Below, piece after piece: positions 54,551 through 62,673 of a stretch of 64,000 nucleotides of DNA. Position 1 is the first letter of the stretch, and the number at the start of each line of letters is the position of its first letter. Where the stretch lies: NCBI RefSeq assembly GCF_012223425.1, contig NZ_CP038799.1, positions 5,874,249 through 5,938,248 on the forward strand. The letters run 5' to 3'. The stretch comes from Mycolicibacterium frederiksbergense. Lineage in GTDB: Bacteria; Actinomycetota; Actinomycetes; Mycobacteriales; Mycobacteriaceae. The translations under genes and the position numbers were made by a program. Under the pieces are notes generated by a model that was not told where the DNA came from, ran no database searches, and saw only the letters and a program-made list of their open reading frames with translations.

Positions 54551-55122
54551 GTACTGATTCCTCTCACGATCAGGGTGGCGGTGCGCTCGATCCACGCATC
54601 GTCGGGGACGGCTCCGCGGGCCAGCAGGGCCACGAAGGTGATACCGGCGATCGATTCGGCAAGGTCGGTGGCGGTGACATCGGCGCGCATCTCGCCGCGC
54701 GCCACGGCGGCGTCCAGATACTCGCCGAGGCCGCGGACGATGATGTCACCGAAGCGTTCCAGCAGGGTGGTGTGCAGTGCCGGGTCGGCGGCCATCTCCC
54801 CGACGAGGCCGGGTAGTGCCGCGCGGGCAGCGGGGGTGGCGAACACGGCCAGCGTGCGGCGCACCATTTCCCGGATATCTCCGAACAGCGTTCCGGTGTT
54901 CGGCAATTCAGTGCTGGCATCGAGCGGGAAGACCGCCTCATGAACCAGGGCTGCCTTGCTGGGCCAGCGCCGGTAGATGGCCGGCTTGCTGGTGCCGGCG
55001 CGCACCGCGATGGCGCCGACGGTGAGGTAGGCGTAAGCCGTCTCACCGATCAGCTCCACCGTGGCGCGCAGCACGGCGTCGTCGATGTGCGGATTTCGGG
55101 GGCGTCCGATCTCTGTCGTCAT
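54547..55122 (-). CDS. TetR-family transcriptional regulator
   Basis: 191 aa from the ATG at 55122. The HTH region is LTVGAIAVRAGTSKPAIYRRWPSKAAL, preceded by a GRPRN arm. The C-terminal half is a helical ligand domain. It is divergent from the sulfotransferase gene and co-directional with DUF1214. The 28-bp gap plus its own start holds TTAC-N10-GTAA (55122-55139), a weak operator candidate. Confidence 0.88.
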   Translation of the reverse strand: MTTEIGRPRNPHIDDAVLRATVELIGETAYAYLTVGAIAVRAGTSKPAIYRRWPSKAALVHEAVFPLDASTELPNTGTLFGDIREMVRRTLAVFATPAARAALPGLVGEMAADPALHTTLLERFGDIIVRGLGEYLDAAVARGEMRADVTATDLAESIAGITFVALLARGAVPDDAWIERTATLIVRGIST

Positions 55123-55150
55123 TACGAAACCCAGAGTAACATAAGTCGAT

Positions 55151-56395
55151 GTGACCGACACCACAGCAGGAATCGTCCATCTCGACGACCTGGCCGAGCC
55201 GCGGTATAGCGCTGAGGCCCAACAGATCCGGGACATGATGGCCTCCATCGCGCCCGACTTCCCGTTGGATTCAGCGGTCCTGCATGCCCGAGCGCGGGCC
55301 GACACCGGCCTCACCGACTTCGGGCCCGACGACTACCGCGAACGACTGGACCGGTACGTGGCCGAGCTGCGCGAGATCGACATGCACGGCCCCGGCGTGG
55401 TCAACTTCCACGCACAACTGGTGCAGTGGCTCAAGAACCGACTGCTGCTGACCGACCTGCTGACCCGGCATCCCGAGATTCACGATATCGAGGTGCTGGC
55501 GCCGGTGGTCATCGCCGGGCTGCCCCGTACCGGGACCACCCACCTGCACAACCTGCTGGCGGCTCCCCCGACCTTTCGCAGCCTGCCCTACTGGGAGGGC
55601 GTCGAGCCGTTTCCGTTGCCGGCCGAGGCCGGCCTGACGCCCGACCCCCGCGTGAGCAGGATGGACATGGCGGTGCAGGTGATGGACACCCTGATGCCGC
55701 ACTTCGCGCTGATGCACGAAATGACCACCGAGCATGTGCACGAAGAGATTCAGCTGCTGGCCAACGACTTCTCCACGATGCTGATGGAGACACTCGCCGA
55801 CGTGCCGCGGTGGAGCGCCTACTACTGGTCGCGGGATCAGACGAGCTCGTATGAGTATCTGCGCACCCAACTGCAGGCGTTGCAGTTCCTGCGCGGCGGG
55901 CGGCGCTGGGTGCTGAAATCGCCGCAGCACCTCGGCCAGCTCGCGGTGCTCGACACCGTCTTCCCCGGTGTGATCGTCGCGTTCACCCACCGCGATCCGG
56001 TGCCGGTGGCCTTGTCGATGATCGCGATGATCACCTACAGCGAGCGGATGCACCGCGACCGGGTGGATGTCCCGCGGATCGCAGCGAGCTGGGTGAACCG
56101 GCTGGAGAAACTGCTGGGCGAGTGTGTGCGCCAGCGCGACACCATCCCGGCCGAGCGCTCCGTCGATATCCGGTTCGACGATTTCATGGCCGACGAACTC
56201 GGCACCGCCGAGCGGTTGTTCACGCTGGCCGGCGAGCTCTTCGACGCGCCGGTGCGCACGGCGGTCACCGAGTACCTCGATGGTCACCGCCGCGGCAGGC
56301 TGGGCCGGGTCGCCACATCGGCGCAGATGTTCGGCCTGGACGAGGACGACCTGCGGGCGCGGTTCGCCGGGTATGCGCAGCGGTTCTTGAGCTGA
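55151..56395 (+). CDS. Sulfotransferase family protein
   Basis: 414 aa from the GTG at 55151. The 5'-phosphosulfate-binding loop is GLPRTGTT (residues 123-130). The 3'-phosphate segment is FTHRDPVPVALSM, and RRWVLKSPQHLGQL is typical of Sulfotransfer_3 proteins in mycobacteria. It transfers sulfate from PAPS to a hydroxyl of an unknown acceptor, possibly a lipid or xenobiotic. It is divergent from the TetR gene. Confidence 0.88.
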   Translation: MTDTTAGIVHLDDLAEPRYSAEAQQIRDMMASIAPDFPLDSAVLHARARADTGLTDFGPDDYRERLDRYVAELREIDMHGPGVVNFHAQLVQWLKNRLLLTDLLTRHPEIHDIEVLAPVVIAGLPRTGTTHLHNLLAAPPTFRSLPYWEGVEPFPLPAEAGLTPDPRVSRMDMAVQVMDTLMPHFALMHEMTTEHVHEEIQLLANDFSTMLMETLADVPRWSAYYWSRDQTSSYEYLRTQLQALQFLRGGRRWVLKSPQHLGQLAVLDTVFPGVIVAFTHRDPVPVALSMIAMITYSERMHRDRVDVPRIAASWVNRLEKLLGECVRQRDTIPAERSVDIRFDDFMADELGTAERLFTLAGELFDAPVRTAVTEYLDGHRRGRLGRVATSAQMFGLDEDDLRARFAGYAQRFLS

Positions 56396-56396
56396 G

Positions 56397-56414
56397 AAAG
56401 GACCAAAGTCCTTT
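56397..56414. promoter_or_regulatory. DosR-like palindrome upstream of ferredoxin
   Basis: AAAGGAC-CAAA-GTCCTTT, perfect 7-bp arms. Its core GGAC-N4-GTCC shares the DosR consensus GGGACTWWAGTCCC at the inner GGAC and AGTCC positions. It is 56 bp upstream of the fdxA-type gene, whose M. tuberculosis counterpart is in the DosR regulon. A weaker second copy follows at 56427-56444. Confidence 0.55.
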
Positions 56415-56426
56415 TCTGCGGTGCCC

Positions 56427-56444
56427 TTGGACTCCGGTGCCCGA
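56427..56444. promoter_or_regulatory. Weak second DosR-like site
   Basis: TTGGACTCCGGTGCCCGA matches the DosR consensus at 9 of 14 core positions. Paired sites of unequal strength are common in DosR promoters. It lies 26 bp before the ferredoxin ATG. Confidence 0.35.
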
Positions 56445-56470
56445 GGAGCCTTGTTTCTTACTGTCGTGGC

Positions 56471-56824
56471 ATGACCTACGTGATCGGCTCGGCATGCGTT
56501 GACGTGATGGACAAGTCGTGTGTGGCGGAATGTCCCGCGGACTGCATCTATGAGGGCGCCCGTTCGCTGTACATCAATCCGAACGAGTGCGTGGACTGCG
56601 GCGCCTGCAGAATTGCGTGCCGACTCGATGCGATCGAGTACGAGACCGATTTGCCCGAGGACGAGCGGGCACACCTGGCCGACAATGCGGAGTTCTTCCT
56701 GACGGTGCTGCCGGGGCGGGACGCGCCGCTGGGCTCACCGGGCGGTGCGCTAGCCCTCGGGCCGGTCGGCGTGGACACCCCGTTGGTGGCGGCGATGCCG
56801 GCACGGGACGTCCCGGCGCACTAG
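56471..56824 (+). CDS. fdxA: Seven-iron ferredoxin, FdxA type
   Basis: 117 aa. Cysteines at 9, 17, 21, 25, 40, 43, 46 and 50 fit the [3Fe-4S]/[4Fe-4S] pattern of the FdxA family. The start MTYVIGSACVDVMDKSC and the C-terminal PLGSPGGA are the usual family ends. Arg follows Cys 50 where Pro is usual in small clostridial-type ferredoxins. It carries electrons for cytoplasmic redox enzymes. Upstream DosR-like sites suggest induction by hypoxia or NO. Confidence 0.92.
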   Translation: MTYVIGSACVDVMDKSCVAECPADCIYEGARSLYINPNECVDCGACRIACRLDAIEYETDLPEDERAHLADNAEFFLTVLPGRDAPLGSPGGALALGPVGVDTPLVAAMPARDVPAH

Positions 56825-56828
56825 CCCC

Positions 56829-57761
56829 TCATCGTGGGGGAATCACCCGGCACTGCCGCACCAGTTCGGCCAGCGCCGCGTCGTCCCCGGCCGGCAGCGA
56901 GATCGTCAGCCCGTCGCACAGCCCGGCGTACCACTGCTCGAGCACCTCGGGGATCTCGTCGTAGGTACCTTGGGGCACCAGCTGTTCGAGTGCACCGAGG
57001 TCGGTGACACCGATGCGCTCGAGCTGGCGGCGGTAGGCGGGCGTGCTGTACAGGAACGCCAGCTCACTGCGCCGGGTGTCGCGCAATGCGTCGATCTCTT
57101 CACGCGTCGCGGCCATCAGCGGCTGCGGATTGGCGATCACCCGCGGCGATCCACCGGCCAGCGCAGGCAGCGTCTGGGTGCGCATGATCGTCGGATGGGA
57201 GCTGGTGGGGTGACAGACGAAGCCGTCGGCCACCTCGCCGGCCATGGCGACCATGCGCGCGTTGACGCCGCCGGTCCAGATGGCCGGCGCCGGATGATCC
57301 AGCGGGCCGGGATTGAAATAGGGCTGCAGCTTGTCGAAGGTGTAGTGCGCACCAACATAATTGAGCCGCTCGCCGGTCTGGAAGGCATGGAAGATCGCCC
57401 GCAGGGCGCGAATGTAGTCGGCCATCCGGGACACCGGCTCGGACCACGCCGTAGAGAAGCGTCCGACGATGTTGCCGCGCACCTGGGAGGCGATGCCCAG
57501 CTGGAATCTGCCGCCGGAGAGTCGCGCCAGATCCCACGCCGCGTAGGCGGTGATCATCGGGCTGCGCGGGAACGCCAGGGCCATGCTGGTGCGCACGGTG
57601 ATGTCGGTGGTGGCCTGCAGCGCGAACGCGGCCACCGTGAACGGGTCGTGGATGGTCTCGGAGACATGGATGGTGTCGAAGCCGAGGCGTTCGGCGCGCG
57701 CGGCGAAGGCGCCGATCTCGGCCGGGCCCAGGGTTGCCGGCGCGGTGGCCACCATTTCCAC
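56829..57761 (-). CDS. TIGR03617-type F420-dependent LLM oxidoreductase
   Basis: 310 aa luciferase-like TIM barrel. LGFDTIHVSETIHDPFTVAAFA near the start (cut to its parts, DTIHVSETIHDP is the clearest) and LGIASQVRGNIVGRF, YVGAHYTFDK and IWTGGVNARM are typical of mycobacterial F420-dependent members. The start is the GTG at 57761, or the ATG at 57755. It converges with the ferredoxin gene, 4 nt between stops. Substrate unknown. Confidence 0.85.
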   Translation of the reverse strand: MEMVATAPATLGPAEIGAFAARAERLGFDTIHVSETIHDPFTVAAFALQATTDITVRTSMALAFPRSPMITAYAAWDLARLSGGRFQLGIASQVRGNIVGRFSTAWSEPVSRMADYIRALRAIFHAFQTGERLNYVGAHYTFDKLQPYFNPGPLDHPAPAIWTGGVNARMVAMAGEVADGFVCHPTSSHPTIMRTQTLPALAGGSPRVIANPQPLMAATREEIDALRDTRRSELAFLYSTPAYRRQLERIGVTDLGALEQLVPQGTYDEIPEVLEQWYAGLCDGLTISLPAGDDAALAELVRQCRVIPPR

Positions 57762-57799
57762 CCATCAGTCCTACCAGGTGGCCCTCGCGCCGGCGCGGT

Positions 57800-58231
57800 T
57801 CAGCTCACCACCCGCTGGATATGTTCCCGAAAGCGTGCGCGCTCTGAGGGCGGCACCGGGGGCGCAAACGCGACGACGACGGTTCCGGCCTGGAACAGAC
57901 CCTGCCGGGCCGCAAACTTCTGGGCACGCCCCGTACTGGAAAAGGACTTGACCCGCACAGAGTCGGTCACGATGGACTGATCGCAACCTGCGTCGGGGCA
58001 TTCGTACTTCGTGGTGTCCACCGGATGCGCCACCGGAAAACCCTCCCGGTCCAACGCCTCCACCACCCCACGGGCGGTTAGTGCGTTCAGTTCACCGCCG
58101 CGCACCGCGGTGGCGGTGGCAGAGCCGTTCTCGCCCCGCTCCGCCGGGTCCGCGGGCGCGTCCATCGAGCATCCGCCGACTCCAACTCCGACCGCGATGC
58201 CCATGGTCAATACCTTGTACGGCAATCGCAC
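57800..58231 (-). CDS. Small lipoprotein of unknown function
   Basis: 143 aa. A signal peptide ends at the lipobox GVGGC (Cys 21). The mature part has a pair of close cysteines (YECPDAGCDQ), likely a disulfide, and a C-terminal segment TVVVAFAPPVPPSERARF. I do not recognise the family. It starts 4 nt after the stop of the MarR gene, so it is probably co-transcribed with that regulator. Confidence 0.78.
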   Translation of the reverse strand: MRLPYKVLTMGIAVGVGVGGCSMDAPADPAERGENGSATATAVRGGELNALTARGVVEALDREGFPVAHPVDTTKYECPDAGCDQSIVTDSVRVKSFSSTGRAQKFAARQGLFQAGTVVVAFAPPVPPSERARFREHIQRVVS

Positions 58232-58235
58232 TCAG

Positions 58236-58730
58236 TCATCCCCTGTCTATCGTGTCCGGATGCGATGACGCCGCCGGTTCGCCACCGGCCCGGGTGAATG
58301 CCGACAGTGCGCGGACCAGTCCGTGCCGGTCGGCGCGGGGCATCTGCGCCACGACGTCGGCGAGCGCGGTGCGCCGGACGGCCGTGACGGCGGTGACCAC
58401 CTCACGCCCCCTCGCGGTGAGATCCACCACCAGTTCCCGCCGCGAATCCGGATTCTGCCGCCGATCGAGCAGCCCCGCGGCTACGAGCCGCTCCACCATC
58501 CGGCCCGTGGTGGAGGGTTGTACGTCGAGAAGGCCCGCCAGTGTCGCAAGCTTCACCGGCCCGCGGTTACTCAGGATGACCAACGTCCGGAACTGCGGAA
58601 TCGTCAGCGTCTCGTCGACATCGGCAATGGAGCGCGCCGATATCGCCACCAGCAGCCGGGACGCCGTCAGCAGCGCATCGGTGATCGCATCGATCGAATC
58701 GTCGGCGTCGTGGCCGGTTGTGCCGGTCAT
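58236..58730 (-). CDS. MarR-family transcriptional regulator
   Basis: 164 aa from the ATG at 58730, which is preceded by GAGGAGGG; a longer frame to 58778 lies upstream of that ribosome site. Winged helix: VKLATLAGLLDVQPSTTGRM, then RRQNPDSRRELVVDLTARG. It is divergent from the CLC/monooxygenase operon, and the palindrome at 58781-58795 lies between them, so it probably represses that operon. Confidence 0.88.
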   Translation of the reverse strand: MTGTTGHDADDSIDAITDALLTASRLLVAISARSIADVDETLTIPQFRTLVILSNRGPVKLATLAGLLDVQPSTTGRMVERLVAAGLLDRRQNPDSRRELVVDLTARGREVVTAVTAVRRTALADVVAQMPRADRHGLVRALSAFTRAGGEPAASSHPDTIDRG

Positions 58731-58780
58731 TGCCCTCCTCTTCACTGACGGATCCCCCGATTTCAATGCACAGGCCAACT

Positions 58781-58795
58781 ATTGCATACTGCAAT
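58781..58795. promoter_or_regulatory. Candidate MarR operator before the CLC gene
   Basis: ATTGCA-TAC-TGCAAT, perfect 6-bp arms, ending one base before the GTG start at 58797. It lies in the 66-bp gap between the divergent MarR and CLC genes. Confidence 0.6.
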
Positions 58796-58796
58796 T

Positions 58797-60581
58797 GTGG
58801 CTGGTCGCGATGGTACGGGTCGGCGCCTGCGGGCGGCGCGGTCGGTTTCGTGGGGCCGTTGGCTCCGCGAGGCCCCTTCGGCCCTGGTCCCGCTGGCGAT
58901 AGCGATCGGGGCGATCACCGGGCTCGGCGCGGTTGGATTTCGCTGGCTGGTAACAGCTTTCACGCAGATGTTCACCGGCTATGCGGACTACTCGGGTCTC
59001 GGCCGGGTCGCCAGCACGCACTGGCCGCAACTGGGGTTCTGGTTCCTGCTGCTGGCCCCGGTCATCGCCGGCGCGGTCTATGGGCCGTTGGTCCACCGGT
59101 TCGCCCCCGAAGCGCGCGGGCATGGTGTCCCGGAGGTGATGTACGCGGTCAGTCATCGCGGCGGCCGAATAGCCCCTCAGGTCAGCCTGGTCAAGGCGCT
59201 GGCCTCGGCACTGTGCATCGGTGGCGGCGGCTCGGTCGGCCGGGAAGGACCCATCGTGCAGATCGGGTCGGCCGCCGGGTCGACACTGGCACAGGTGCTG
59301 CGACTCGATGTCCCGCGGATGCGGTTGCTGGTGGCGTGCGGTGCGGCGGCCGGCATCTCCGCGACCTTCAACGCACCGCTGGCAGCTCCGTTCTTCGCAC
59401 TCGAACTGATCCTGCGCAACTTTGCCGCCGAATCCTTTGGCGCCGTGGTGTTGTCCAGCGTGACCGCCGGGGTCGTGGGCAGGGCGATACTCGGGGACCA
59501 CCCTTTCCTGGCGCTGCCGGCCTTCGCCGTCCGCAGCACCCCCGAATATCTGCTCTACGCGGCGCTGGGCGTCGCGGTCGGCATCATCGGGGTGGCGTTT
59601 TCCAAGATCCTCTATCTCGTCGAGGATCTCTGCGACTGGGTGTGGCGTGGACCGGAGTGGGCCCGTCCGGCGGCCGGCGGTGTCGTACTCGGCGGGCTGC
59701 TCATCGCCCTGCCCGAGATGTACGGCGTCGGGTACCCGGTCCTGGAGAACGCCGTCGAGGGCCACTACCTCGTCGGCGTGTTGCTGATCCTGATGGTCGG
59801 CAAGATGTTGGCGACCAGCTTGACCATCGGCATCGGCGGCTCGGGCGGGGTGTTCGCGCCGACCCTGTTCATCGGGGCCATGGCCGGAACCGCGTTCGGC
59901 ACGATCGCACACCAGCTGTTCCCCGCCGCGACAGAGTCCGCCGGTGCCTACGGATTGATCGGGATGGGCGCCGCCCTCGGCGGTGCCACCGGCGCGCCGA
60001 TCACCGCCGTGATCATGCTTTTCGAGCTCACCGGCCAGTACTCGATCATCCTGCCGCTCATGGTCGCGGTCGTGATCGCCGCCGGCACCGGACGCCTGTT
60101 GTCCAAGAACACCATCTATACCGCCAAGCTGTGGCGACGCGGCGTGGACCTCGACGCGGCGCCCGTCGAACGTGATTGGGTCGCAGCCGATGTGGCCGTT
60201 GCGGCGCCCACCCCGCTCATTGAGCGGACCACCCTTAAGGACGCCGCCGCGGCGCTGGCCGCGACGGCGCTTGGCATGCTGCCCGTGGTCGACGACGACC
60301 GGCGCTACCTCGGATGCGTGAGTGCCCAGGCCGTCACGGAGGCGCTCGCCGACCCGAGCCGACCGCACGATATCGCGCCGCTGATCGCGGTGCCCCCCGC
60401 GGTGCACGCGAACACGCCCGCCGACGGAGTGCTCGCCACGCTGAGCGGACGCGGCGGCACCGGGCTGCCCGTGCTCGACGACGAAGAGGCCGTCCTCATC
60501 GGATGGATCACCTACGAATCAGTACTGGCCACACGACACGACGAGCCCGGCGCAAGCCGGACGGGGAGGGCGGCGACATGA
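58797..60581 (+). CDS. CLC-family chloride channel/transporter with C-terminal CBS pair
   Basis: 594 aa from the GTG at 58797. The membrane part has the CLC selectivity motifs GHGVP, GREGP (gating Glu) and GGSGGVFAP. At NAPLAAPFFALELI the residue aligned with the internal proton Glu (E203 of E. coli ClcA) is Leu. The C-terminal 130 residues form two CBS-like repeats (LKDAAAALAATALGMLPVVDD; DGVLATLSGRGGTGLPVLDD), probably binding nucleotides. It overlaps the next gene by 4 nt. Confidence 0.9.
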   Translation: MAGRDGTGRRLRAARSVSWGRWLREAPSALVPLAIAIGAITGLGAVGFRWLVTAFTQMFTGYADYSGLGRVASTHWPQLGFWFLLLAPVIAGAVYGPLVHRFAPEARGHGVPEVMYAVSHRGGRIAPQVSLVKALASALCIGGGGSVGREGPIVQIGSAAGSTLAQVLRLDVPRMRLLVACGAAAGISATFNAPLAAPFFALELILRNFAAESFGAVVLSSVTAGVVGRAILGDHPFLALPAFAVRSTPEYLLYAALGVAVGIIGVAFSKILYLVEDLCDWVWRGPEWARPAAGGVVLGGLLIALPEMYGVGYPVLENAVEGHYLVGVLLILMVGKMLATSLTIGIGGSGGVFAPTLFIGAMAGTAFGTIAHQLFPAATESAGAYGLIGMGAALGGATGAPITAVIMLFELTGQYSIILPLMVAVVIAAGTGRLLSKNTIYTAKLWRRGVDLDAAPVERDWVAADVAVAAPTPLIERTTLKDAAAALAATALGMLPVVDDDRRYLGCVSAQAVTEALADPSRPHDIAPLIAVPPAVHANTPADGVLATLSGRGGTGLPVLDDEEAVLIGWITYESVLATRHDEPGASRTGRAAT

Positions 60582-61756
60582 GAATCGCCATCAGCGGCGC
60601 CGGAGTGGCCGGCCCCGCGCTCGCGTATTGGCTGCACCGCGCCGGGCACGAACCGACGCTCGTCGAGCGTGCGCCACACTTCCGCACCGGCGGCTACATC
60701 ATCGACTTCTGGGGTGTCGGCTACCGGGTTGCCGAGAAGATGGGCATCGACACGGCGGTGCGCGACGCCGGCTATCAGGTCACATCGTTGCGTTCGGTCG
60801 GCGCCGACGGGCGGGTGCAGGCCGAGGTGCGCACCGATGCGATTCGCCGGGCCGCGGGTGACAAGTACACCAGCCTGCCGCGGGGCGATCTGGCCGCCGC
60901 GATCTACTCGACCATCGAGAACAGCGTCGAGACGATCTTCTCGGACACCATCACCGCCGTGCACGATCACAGCGACGGCGTGCGACTGGAGTTCGAGCAC
61001 GGTCTGGCCCGCGAATTCGATCTCCTGGTGGGCGCGGACGGACTGCATTCCACGGTACGAGAGTTGACGTTCGGCCCGGAAAACCAGTTCGAGCGCTATC
61101 TCGGCGCTCAGGTGGCCGCGTGCGTCGTCGACGGGTACCGGCCGCGCGATGAGCTCATCTATGTGACGCACAACCTTCCGGGTCGCCAGGTCGCCCGATT
61201 CTCGTTGCGCGACAACCGCACGTTGTTTCTGTTCGTGTTCCGGTCCGACCGTGATCACGAGTTCGGTGACAGCGCCACCACCCGGGCCCGGTTGCGTCGC
61301 GAGTTCGGCGACGCCGGATGGGAGTGCCCCCAGATCCTCGACGCACTGGACGATGCGGACGACCTCTATGTCGACGTGGTGAGCCAGATCCGGATGGACC
61401 GGTGGTCGCGAGGACGCGTCGCGCTGATCGGTGACGCCGCGGCGTGCGTCTCGCTGCTCGCGGGTGAGGGCACGGGCCTGGCGATGACCGAGGCCTATGT
61501 TCTGGCGGGCGAACTGACACGCGCCGGTGGCGACCACCGCCGAGCGTTCGACGCGTACGAGAACCGGCTGCGGCGTTTCATCGAAGGCAAACAAGACGGT
61601 GCGCAGAAGTTCCTGTCATTCTTCGCGACCCGGACACCGATGGGCATCCGGGTACGCAATCTGGCGATGCGCGCGATGAACGTGCCCGTCCTGGCCGACG
61701 TGGTCCTGAACCGCAGCCTGCGCGACGACCTCGAACTGCCCGACTATGCGATGTGA
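60578..61756 (+). CDS. FAD-dependent monooxygenase, TetX/PHBH-like
   Basis: 392 aa. The dinucleotide-binding start is RIAISGAGVAGPALAYWL; LLVGADGLHSTVREL holds the DG motif and RVALIGDAAACVSLLAGEG the GD motif of class A flavoprotein monooxygenases. It hydroxylates a small aromatic or polyketide-like compound using NAD(P)H. It overlaps the CLC gene by 4 nt (ATGA), an unexpected partner. Substrate unknown. Confidence 0.9.
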   Translation: MRIAISGAGVAGPALAYWLHRAGHEPTLVERAPHFRTGGYIIDFWGVGYRVAEKMGIDTAVRDAGYQVTSLRSVGADGRVQAEVRTDAIRRAAGDKYTSLPRGDLAAAIYSTIENSVETIFSDTITAVHDHSDGVRLEFEHGLAREFDLLVGADGLHSTVRELTFGPENQFERYLGAQVAACVVDGYRPRDELIYVTHNLPGRQVARFSLRDNRTLFLFVFRSDRDHEFGDSATTRARLRREFGDAGWECPQILDALDDADDLYVDVVSQIRMDRWSRGRVALIGDAAACVSLLAGEGTGLAMTEAYVLAGELTRAGGDHRRAFDAYENRLRRFIEGKQDGAQKFLSFFATRTPMGIRVRNLAMRAMNVPVLADVVLNRSLRDDLELPDYAM

Positions 61757-61767
61757 GAACGTGTGAC

Positions 61768-62394
61768 TCAGATGGTCGGCCGGTCCATCGTGAACACGCC
61801 CTCGGGCCCGACCTCCGAGTAGTTCGCAGGCCCACCGGCGCGCAGGATCGGCCGCGGGCCTGCGGTGTCATAGACCCCGTCAACCAGCCACTGCCGATCG
61901 ATGTGCACGGCGATCACCTGGCCCAGCACCATCCAGGTTTCGACGGGACTGCCGTCGACGTCGGTGAGCTGAATGAGTTGGGTGAGTTGGCATTCGAAGT
62001 TGACCGGGCTCTCCAGCACCCGAGGCGCCGCGATGGTGGTGGAGTCCACGGCGGTCAGCCCGCTGCGGTCGAATTCGTCCTCACCGGACGGCATCGGCGC
62101 GGAGGTCTCGTTCATGGCGGCGGCGAGCTCACGAGTCGCGAGGTTCCACACGAACTCTCCGGTGGCCTCGATGTTGGCCACACTGTCCTTCCAGCCGACC
62201 GAGGCGAATCCGATGATCGGCGGCCGGTAATTGAAACCGTTGAAGAAGCTGTAGGGCGCCAGGTTGCGCACGCCGTCGGCGGCCCGGGTGGAGATCCAGC
62301 CGATCGGCCGGGGCCCGACGATGGCGTTGAACGGATCGTGCGGCAACCCGGTGCCGTCCGCGGGCCGATAGAAATGGGCGCCGTCGCCTGCCAT
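61768..62394 (-). CDS. Flavin reductase family protein
   Basis: 208 aa FMN-binding split-barrel (flavin reductase-like) domain: NAIVGPRPIGWISTR, NLAPYSFFNGFNYRPPIIGF and VHIDRQWLV. It may reduce flavin for a partner oxygenase or be a flavoprotein on its own. The ATG at 62394 follows AGAGGGG. It converges with the monooxygenase gene and lies downstream of tRNA-Val on the same strand. Confidence 0.87.
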   Translation of the reverse strand: MAGDGAHFYRPADGTGLPHDPFNAIVGPRPIGWISTRAADGVRNLAPYSFFNGFNYRPPIIGFASVGWKDSVANIEATGEFVWNLATRELAAAMNETSAPMPSGEDEFDRSGLTAVDSTTIAAPRVLESPVNFECQLTQLIQLTDVDGSPVETWMVLGQVIAVHIDRQWLVDGVYDTAGPRPILRAGGPANYSEVGPEGVFTMDRPTI

Positions 62395-62419
62395 GACCCC
62401 TCTTCCGATCGGCCTGAGA

Positions 62420-62447
62420 AAGCAAAAGAACCGCCCGAGGGCGGCTC
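62420..62447 (-). terminator. Rho-independent-type terminator after tRNA-Val
   Basis: On the minus strand, GAGCCGCC-CTCG-GGCGGTTC forms an 8-bp stem (one G-T pair) with a 4-nt loop, followed by TTTTGCTTTC. It begins 8 nt after the tRNA 3' end and precedes the flavin reductase gene. Confidence 0.8.
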
Positions 62448-62454
62448 TTGCTTG

Positions 62455-62526
62455 TGGTCCCGACTGGGATCGAACCAGTGACCTTCCGCGTGTGAGGCGG
62501 ACGCTCTCCCCCTGAGCTACGAGACC
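62455..62526 (-). tRNA. tRNA-Val (anticodon CAC)
   Basis: 72-nt cloverleaf. The acceptor stem GGTCTCG pairs with CGGGACC plus discriminator A; the anticodon loop is CTCACAC, so it reads GUG codons. The T-loop is GGTTCGATCC. CCA is not encoded. It lies between the divergent alcohol dehydrogenase and the flavin reductase gene and has its own terminator. Confidence 0.96.
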
Positions 62527-62621
62527 GGGGAACGAGGACGAAGACTAGCACGCGGCTACCTGCTAGCTGGAATTGGCTGGTCAGGGTGGCGCCAGTTTTC
62601 ACGCAAACCGGACCGTTGAAA

Positions 62622-62647
62622 GACCCATGCGCGGGTAGACATGGGTC
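62622..62647. promoter_or_regulatory. Inverted repeat upstream of alcohol dehydrogenase
   Basis: Arms GACCCATG and CATGGGTC (perfect, 8 bp) with a 10-nt spacer, ending 26 bp before the ATG at 62674. It could be an operator or an mRNA stem near the ribosome site. Confidence 0.5.
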
Positions 62648-62673
62648 AACACGACCCAACAGGGAGGATTGAG

